Of a DNA stretch of 64,000 nucleotides, positions 61,101 to 64,000 are shown one piece after another. The stretch comes from Natrarchaeobaculum sulfurireducens (GTDB lineage: Archaea > Halobacteriota > Halobacteria > Halobacteriales > Natrialbaceae). The stretch spans positions 3,100,001 through 3,164,000 of the forward strand of contig NZ_CP024047.1 in NCBI RefSeq assembly GCF_003430825.1. Direction: 5' to 3'. Each line of letters opens with the position of its first letter. Positions within the stretch are counted from its first letter, which is position 1. The notes under the pieces were generated by a model that had not been told where the DNA came from, made no database searches, and saw only the letters and a list, made by a program, of their open reading frames with translations. Both the position numbers and the translations under genes were made by a program.

Positions 61101-61841
61101 ACCGACGAGGACGGAACCTTCGATCTCGAGGTGCCCGCAGATGAGACCTACACCCTCGCGTACCGCCGTGGCGAGCCGTGGCAGTTGAACGCCTCGCTCG
61201 AGGACGAGCGTCCTGCGTTCGCCGCGCTCGATCGTGTGACCGTCGACGAAGACGTGACCCTCGAGGAGACCCTTCTACGGGCGACGCCGGTGGACATCGA
61301 GATCGTCGACGAACGCGGCGAAGCCGTCCCGAACGCCACAGTCGAACTCGGCCACCGGGCTGCCAACGCCTCCGTCGGGGCGACCGTCGACTCCGACGCC
61401 GACGGGATGGTACGGCTCCCGAGCGCCGACGAGTCGGGCATCTCGCTTTCGGGGGCGGTCACGGCCACCATCGACCCACCTGAGGAGGGACCGTACGTCG
61501 ACCGGACGTATCGAACGAACGTCACCGTCGACGAGCCCCGATCGGTGACGGTCGAGATCGAGACCGAACCACCCGAGGCGAGCCTCGAGACGAACCGGGA
61601 GTGGATGCTCGAGGGAACGCCGGTGACGCTCGATGCCGGAGCGAGCGACGTGCAAGCAGGTGCCGAGGAGTATCGCTGGGATCTCACGGGCGACGGCTCG
61701 ACCGACGAGGTCACCCCACAGCCGGTCCTGAGACACGAGCCGGAACCGGGGACGACCGAGGTGACCGTCACCGTAGTCGACGAGGCCGGTGCCACCGACG
61801 ACGCGTCAGCGACGGTTCGGGTAGACCCGCTCGAGGAGTGA
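58125..61841 (+). CDS. Large secreted subtilisin-like (S8) protease
   Basis: This protein has 1238 residues. After a signal/anchor (SVLTVSAVVVFVLLVG) the catalytic domain begins almost at once, without the usual I9 propeptide: Asp in VVDTGIDD (about 57), His in HGHGTHVAG (about 98), oxyanion Asn in SAGNS (about 192) and Ser in GTSVAAPQ (about 263). The long C-terminal part holds beta domains, a carboxypeptidase-regulatory-like domain (about 965-1040) and a PKD domain at the end (about 1155-1238, EYRWDLTGDGST). A 30-base tandem repeat lies inside it. Exported halolysin-type proteases degrade extracellular protein. Confidence 0.85.
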   Translation: MPSIRSVLTVSAVVVFVLLVGSFAAMPTADDGADGEPRAENLTPGPTGDGVTVAVVDTGIDDGHVGLEGRVVDRIDLTDDGDDADSDEADVGVDEHGHGTHVAGIVAGSGEGEDGDAGLAPGAALVDVRVLSEEGEGDADRIADGIEYAVDEAGADIVVLSLNVDGVDDEPIDASVAHATEQGTVVVASAGNSATTRSITTPGATPEMITVGATAKDGSVLEHSSRGPTDDGHLKPELVAPGEDIPGPAVGTGEEYTTRTGTSVAAPQVAATAALLLETEPSLSPQEIESRLASTARPLEGADVYAAGAGKLDVDRALEPNIVVDEGVIDFGLVDDDEPVTQTVTVENHDDQVHDLSLEADVTNLDIEMDGGEVDGDGVSGGEVDGDGVSGGEVDGDGVSGDKVDEATTDGGDAVANETLSVNRSELTLEPGERAAVELTVDADADAGVHSGALAYAVDGEPRTVPVGFVRGGEVTVEKRPLSAGDRVDGDPLFFFSEDGTHSGIQDFEDGETSFVGGGGTYVLWSKGVDQETGSIVFLSERVDIDGEKRVVLDESETIPVGVDAEPIVEKYGPLENNSVVASMSTMAGDSTQRLSRTLLDADNRTVRVSEDPDNAIATTYLLTPDSDDELETADVFQLHHETSSAEWASPVEISPSDLETTAYRIHRPTQDLPLEAQDRTTTRFEWNDPARYWFELGDSGDQRVHRTTTGVSHDRELRGDGWRAIVDDRTAESTDVLAHPLTAVVDSVAVENHTVTIEGEPLADGAGTELYVSAEHSLTTAVGDEVVDVVESDEPELLARDVPIDHDEPLTVELAGNNSDGWLSTNTKATVTIDEPRPGEPLEAPLVRDVDVDADETNAAGPGEVTVALEVDDLRSVSSRSVWYAPDGPETPPWDESTGWERADTGYEDGRLTATLDVPEDADTVSLAAELEADGDRVRTMTADAFYAGEAPNTSTRTISGQLLTHDGTPADNDTVLAAPVDGDDAPTIDRTDEDGTFDLEVPADETYTLAYRRGEPWQLNASLEDERPAFAALDRVTVDEDVTLEETLLRATPVDIEIVDERGEAVPNATVELGHRAANASVGATVDSDADGMVRLPSADESGISLSGAVTATIDPPEEGPYVDRTYRTNVTVDEPRSVTVEIETEPPEASLETNREWMLEGTPVTLDAGASDVQAGAEEYRWDLTGDGSTDEVTPQPVLRHEPEPGTTEVTVTVVDEAGATDDASATVRVDPLEE
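59235..59324 (+). repeat. Three tandem 30-base repeats within the subtilase gene
   Basis: Units at 59235-59264, 59265-59294 and 59295-59324 are almost identical and encode GGEVDGDGVS three times; a degenerate fourth (GDKVDE) follows. They use GTA and AGT codons rare in the rest of the gene, which points to a recent expansion in a linker. Confidence 0.9.
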
Positions 61842-62225
61842 GCAAGGTCCACGCGTCGCAGAACCGTTCGGTGGTCACTGTTCGGTATCGTTCACGCGGA
61901 CGGCAAGTCCAGCCGAACGGGGAGTGTCAATCAGTGTGACGGGTCCATATCTACATAAGTGATGCCGGCGAAGTCTCTGACGAGGCCACGTGACCGGTAC
62001 TGTTGTCGTACGCCGTACGACAGTCAGTACGCGAGCGGGAATACAGGAGACGGCGTGTTCGTCGCCCACTGTGGCGACGGCCGTCGAACGGACGGTTCGA
62101 CGTGGCCCGAACTCGATCCGTTCAGTTCTCGAGAGGAGTTCTCACGGCGTGCCCAGAGCAGTCGACGACCAGTGTCGACAGGGTTTGCGACCATTTATAC
62201 CTGATGACGGCCGTACAACAGTGCA
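61842..62225. other. 384-base spacer before mcm, with palindrome and promoter
   Basis: No gene is called. Short plus-strand ORFs here are Arg/Ser-rich and disagree with haloarchaeal composition. The spacer holds a 34-base palindromic element (61997-62030) and a TATA box tttatac at 62194-62200, 26 bases before the mcm ATG. Confidence 0.55.
61997..62030. repeat. 34-base near-perfect palindrome upstream of mcm
   Basis: The core TGTCGTACG-c-CGTACGACA (62004-62022) is a perfect 9+1+9 palindrome. Outside it, GTACTG (61997-62002) and CAGTAC (62025-62030) pair again after small bulges. It stands about 200 bases before the mcm start, too far for the TATA box but placed for an operator or a replication-linked binding site. 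Confidence 0.7.
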
Positions 62226-64000
62226 ATGGCGCAAGCGGGCAATTCTGAACTCGTCGACGCGTTCGAGCGGTTCTTCCGCGACTACTACGATAACGAAATC
62301 AAACAGCTTGCGCAGCGATATCCGAACGAACAGCGGTCCCTGCCGGTCGACTGGCAGGACCTCTATACGTTCGATCCGAACCTCGCAGACGACTTTCTCG
62401 AGCATCCCGAACAGCTCCAGCGGTACGCCGAGGAAGCCCTGCGACTGTACGACCTTCCGATCGACGTCAGCCTCGGCCAGGCACACGTCCGGGTTCGAAG
62501 CCTGCCCGACTCGGAGTCGCCCGAAATCCGTGAGATCCGCGCCCGGCACATGAACAAGCTCGTCCAGGTGCGCGGAATCGTTCGCAAGGCGACCGACGTT
62601 CGTCCCAAGATCGAAGAAGCCGCCTTCGAGTGCCAGCTCTGTGGCACCCTGACACGCGTCCCACAGTCGACGGGCGACTTCCAAGAGCCCCACGAGTGTC
62701 AAGGCTGTGAACGACAGGGGCCCTTCCGTGTGAACTTCGATCAGTCGGAGTTCGTCGACGCCCAGAAGCTCCGCATCCAGGAGAGTCCCGAAGGGCTCAG
62801 AGGCGGTGAGACGCCACAGGCACTCGACGTCCACGTCGAAGACGACATCACCGGCGAGGTGACTCCCGGCGACCACGTCTCCGCCGTGGGCGTCCTCCGA
62901 CTCGAACAGCAGGGCAACCAGCAGGAAAAATCGCCGATCTTCGACTTCTACATGGAAGGGATGTCCGTCGATGTCGACGAAGAGCAGTTCGAGGACATGG
63001 ACATCACCGAGGCGGACAAACAGGAGATCGTCCGCCTCTCGGGCGACGACGGCATCTACGAGAAGATGATCGGCTCCATCGCGCCAGCGATCTTCGGCTA
63101 CGACGACGAGAAACTCGCGATGATCCTCCAGCTCTTTTCCGGCGTGACCAAACAGTTGCCCGACGGCTCGAGGATCCGTGGCGACCTGCACATGCTCCTG
63201 ATCGGTGACCCTGGTACCGGAAAGAGCCAGATGCTGGGCTACATCCAGAACATCGCACCCCGCTCGGTCTACACCTCCGGGAAGGGGTCGTCCTCGGCGG
63301 GGCTTACGGCCGCTGCGGTTCGCGACGACTTCGGCGACGGCCAGCAGTGGACCCTCGAGGCCGGCGCGCTCGTGCTCGCCGACCAGGGGATCGCTGCGGT
63401 CGACGAACTCGACAAGATGCGGTGTATTACCGGTGACTCACTGGTCCACACCGCCGATGGAATCAAACCGATCAGGGACGTCGCTCACGAAGCGATCACC
63501 GACGGGACGATCGAAGAGTTAGACAACGGCCGAACGATTCGAGAGGTCGACCTAGCTGTCTGGACGATGACAGATGACGGGGCTCTCGAGGAGCGTGACG
63601 TTCTCGCTATCCACGAATACGATGCCCCCGACGAACTCTGGGAAGTCACGGTAGAGAGCGGAGAGCGGCTAACGACGACAGCCGATCACCCGTTTTTCGT
63701 TTTGGATGGCGGAGAGAGGGCAGAACGAAACGCGGCGGAACTCGAGGTCGGGGATTGGGTGTACGTCCCTCGCACACTCCCGACCCGTCTGACCGACGGC
63801 GGTGTAAGCGCGTTATCTTCAACTGATTCCGAAACGAAACGGAACGAGTTGTCGCCAGCTCACGGGTCGATCCTGGGATACATCGCCGGTGATGGAAATA
63901 TCTTCTATGACCGGGATGAGGGAGTTTACGGGTTCAGGTTTACGAACAAAGAGCAAGAACTACTCGAGGACTTCGAAACGGCCTGTGAAGGCGCATTTGA
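62226..64000 (+). CDS. mcm: Replicative helicase MCM (incomplete, intein-containing)
   Basis: The frame is open from the ATG at 62226 to the window end, 591 codons. The N-terminal domain A and the zinc ribbon (CQLC and CQGC) precede the AAA+ core. Walker A is GDPGTGKS (about 328-335). Walker B starts VDELDKM (about 392-398), and an intein breaks the gene after the next Arg. MCM is the hexameric 3'-5' helicase of archaeal replication. The leaderless promoter at 62194 supports the start. Confidence 0.95.
   Translation, partial: MAQAGNSELVDAFERFFRDYYDNEIKQLAQRYPNEQRSLPVDWQDLYTFDPNLADDFLEHPEQLQRYAEEALRLYDLPIDVSLGQAHVRVRSLPDSESPEIREIRARHMNKLVQVRGIVRKATDVRPKIEEAAFECQLCGTLTRVPQSTGDFQEPHECQGCERQGPFRVNFDQSEFVDAQKLRIQESPEGLRGGETPQALDVHVEDDITGEVTPGDHVSAVGVLRLEQQGNQQEKSPIFDFYMEGMSVDVDEEQFEDMDITEADKQEIVRLSGDDGIYEKMIGSIAPAIFGYDDEKLAMILQLFSGVTKQLPDGSRIRGDLHMLLIGDPGTGKSQMLGYIQNIAPRSVYTSGKGSSSAGLTAAAVRDDFGDGQQWTLEAGALVLADQGIAAVDELDKMRCITGDSLVHTADGIKPIRDVAHEAITDGTIEELDNGRTIREVDLAVWTMTDDGALEERDVLAIHEYDAPDELWEVTVESGERLTTTADHPFFVLDGGERAERNAAELEVGDWVYVPRTLPTRLTDGGVSALSSTDSETKRNELSPAHGSILGYIAGDGNIFYDRDEGVYGFRFTNKEQELLEDFETACEGAF
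63423..64000 (+). mobile_element. Intein in mcm, 5' part (LAGLIDADG type)
   Basis: The intein begins at Cys codon 400 of the MCM frame (CITGDSLVHTADG, splicing block A). Block B is seen as TTTADHPF. LGYIAGDG is the first LAGLIDADG motif of a homing endonuclease (about residues 552-559 of the precursor). It sits just past Walker B, next to the usual Ser of the RSE motif, which would be the +1 residue. The base composition is more AT-rich than the flanking gene, as expected for a mobile intein. Confidence 0.88.

Noticed and set aside
61959-62248. Overlapping short plus-strand ORFs before mcm
   Set aside because: Basic, Ser/Arg-rich composition is wrong for haloarchaeal proteins, and they conflict with the palindrome and the mcm TATA box.

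Overview
The window is 64 kb of GC-rich DNA from a haloarchaeon. The evidence is very acidic predicted proteins, Leu-Glu pairs written almost always as CTCGAG, many ATG or GTG starts 25-35 bases after a TATA-like box (leaderless transcripts), and family content typical of Halobacteria: CetZ, CofC/CofG for F420, HalOD1, Vms1-type release factor, NurA/HerA, tandem CrcB, and MCM with an intein. The codon style suggests Natrialbaceae, but this is only an impression. It looks like ordinary chromosome. I see no insertion sequence, prophage or CRISPR array.

Layout. 0-10 kb: end of a nucleoside phosphorylase, a degenerate HNH-like protein, amphi-Trp/DUF1508 and DUF547 proteins, an AI-2E-type permease, UspA, the tRNA methylthiotransferase e-MtaB, a divergent redoxin/glutaredoxin pair, a cupin, a HIT hydrolase, an ArsR-type regulator and a secreted coiled-coil protein. 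10-22 kb: a Vms1-like peptidyl-tRNA hydrolase, a probable D-glutamate module (DgcN-DgcA plus aminotransferase), an SDR, CofC, CetZ, an NDUFA9-like SDR, dTMP kinase, and a TrkA protein flanked by two stand-alone Lrp/AsnC effector domains. 22-36 kb: an unrecognised 393-residue protein, MetY, GpmI, NurA and HerA three genes apart, an acyl-CoA synthetase and PspA. 36-48 kb: a lipoprotein, a tandem pair of paralogous membrane proteins, a histidine-rich Tat substrate, CofG, a surface glycoprotein, a DUF4350/SppA operon and SerS. 48-54 kb: an ion-transport block with a duplicated PhoU/TrkA-C protein, a HalOD1 operon, two half-size MgtE proteins, a CBS-MgtE protein and two FluC/CrcB channels. 54-64 kb: a Ski2-like helicase with a zinc ribbon, a BofA-like protein, tRNA-Pro(UGG), two small coupled genes, a large subtilase, and MCM, which runs off the end inside an intein.

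Most notable signals. A fluoride riboswitch (crcB motif) on the minus strand lies directly before the two CrcB genes, with the P1 stem, the GAUGG loop and the pseudoknot partner all identifiable. A 64-base inverted repeat stands alone before cofG. A 34-base near-perfect palindrome lies upstream of mcm. A TATA box sits inside a perfect palindrome at the cetZ promoter. The MCM intein interrupts the gene at the Walker B motif.
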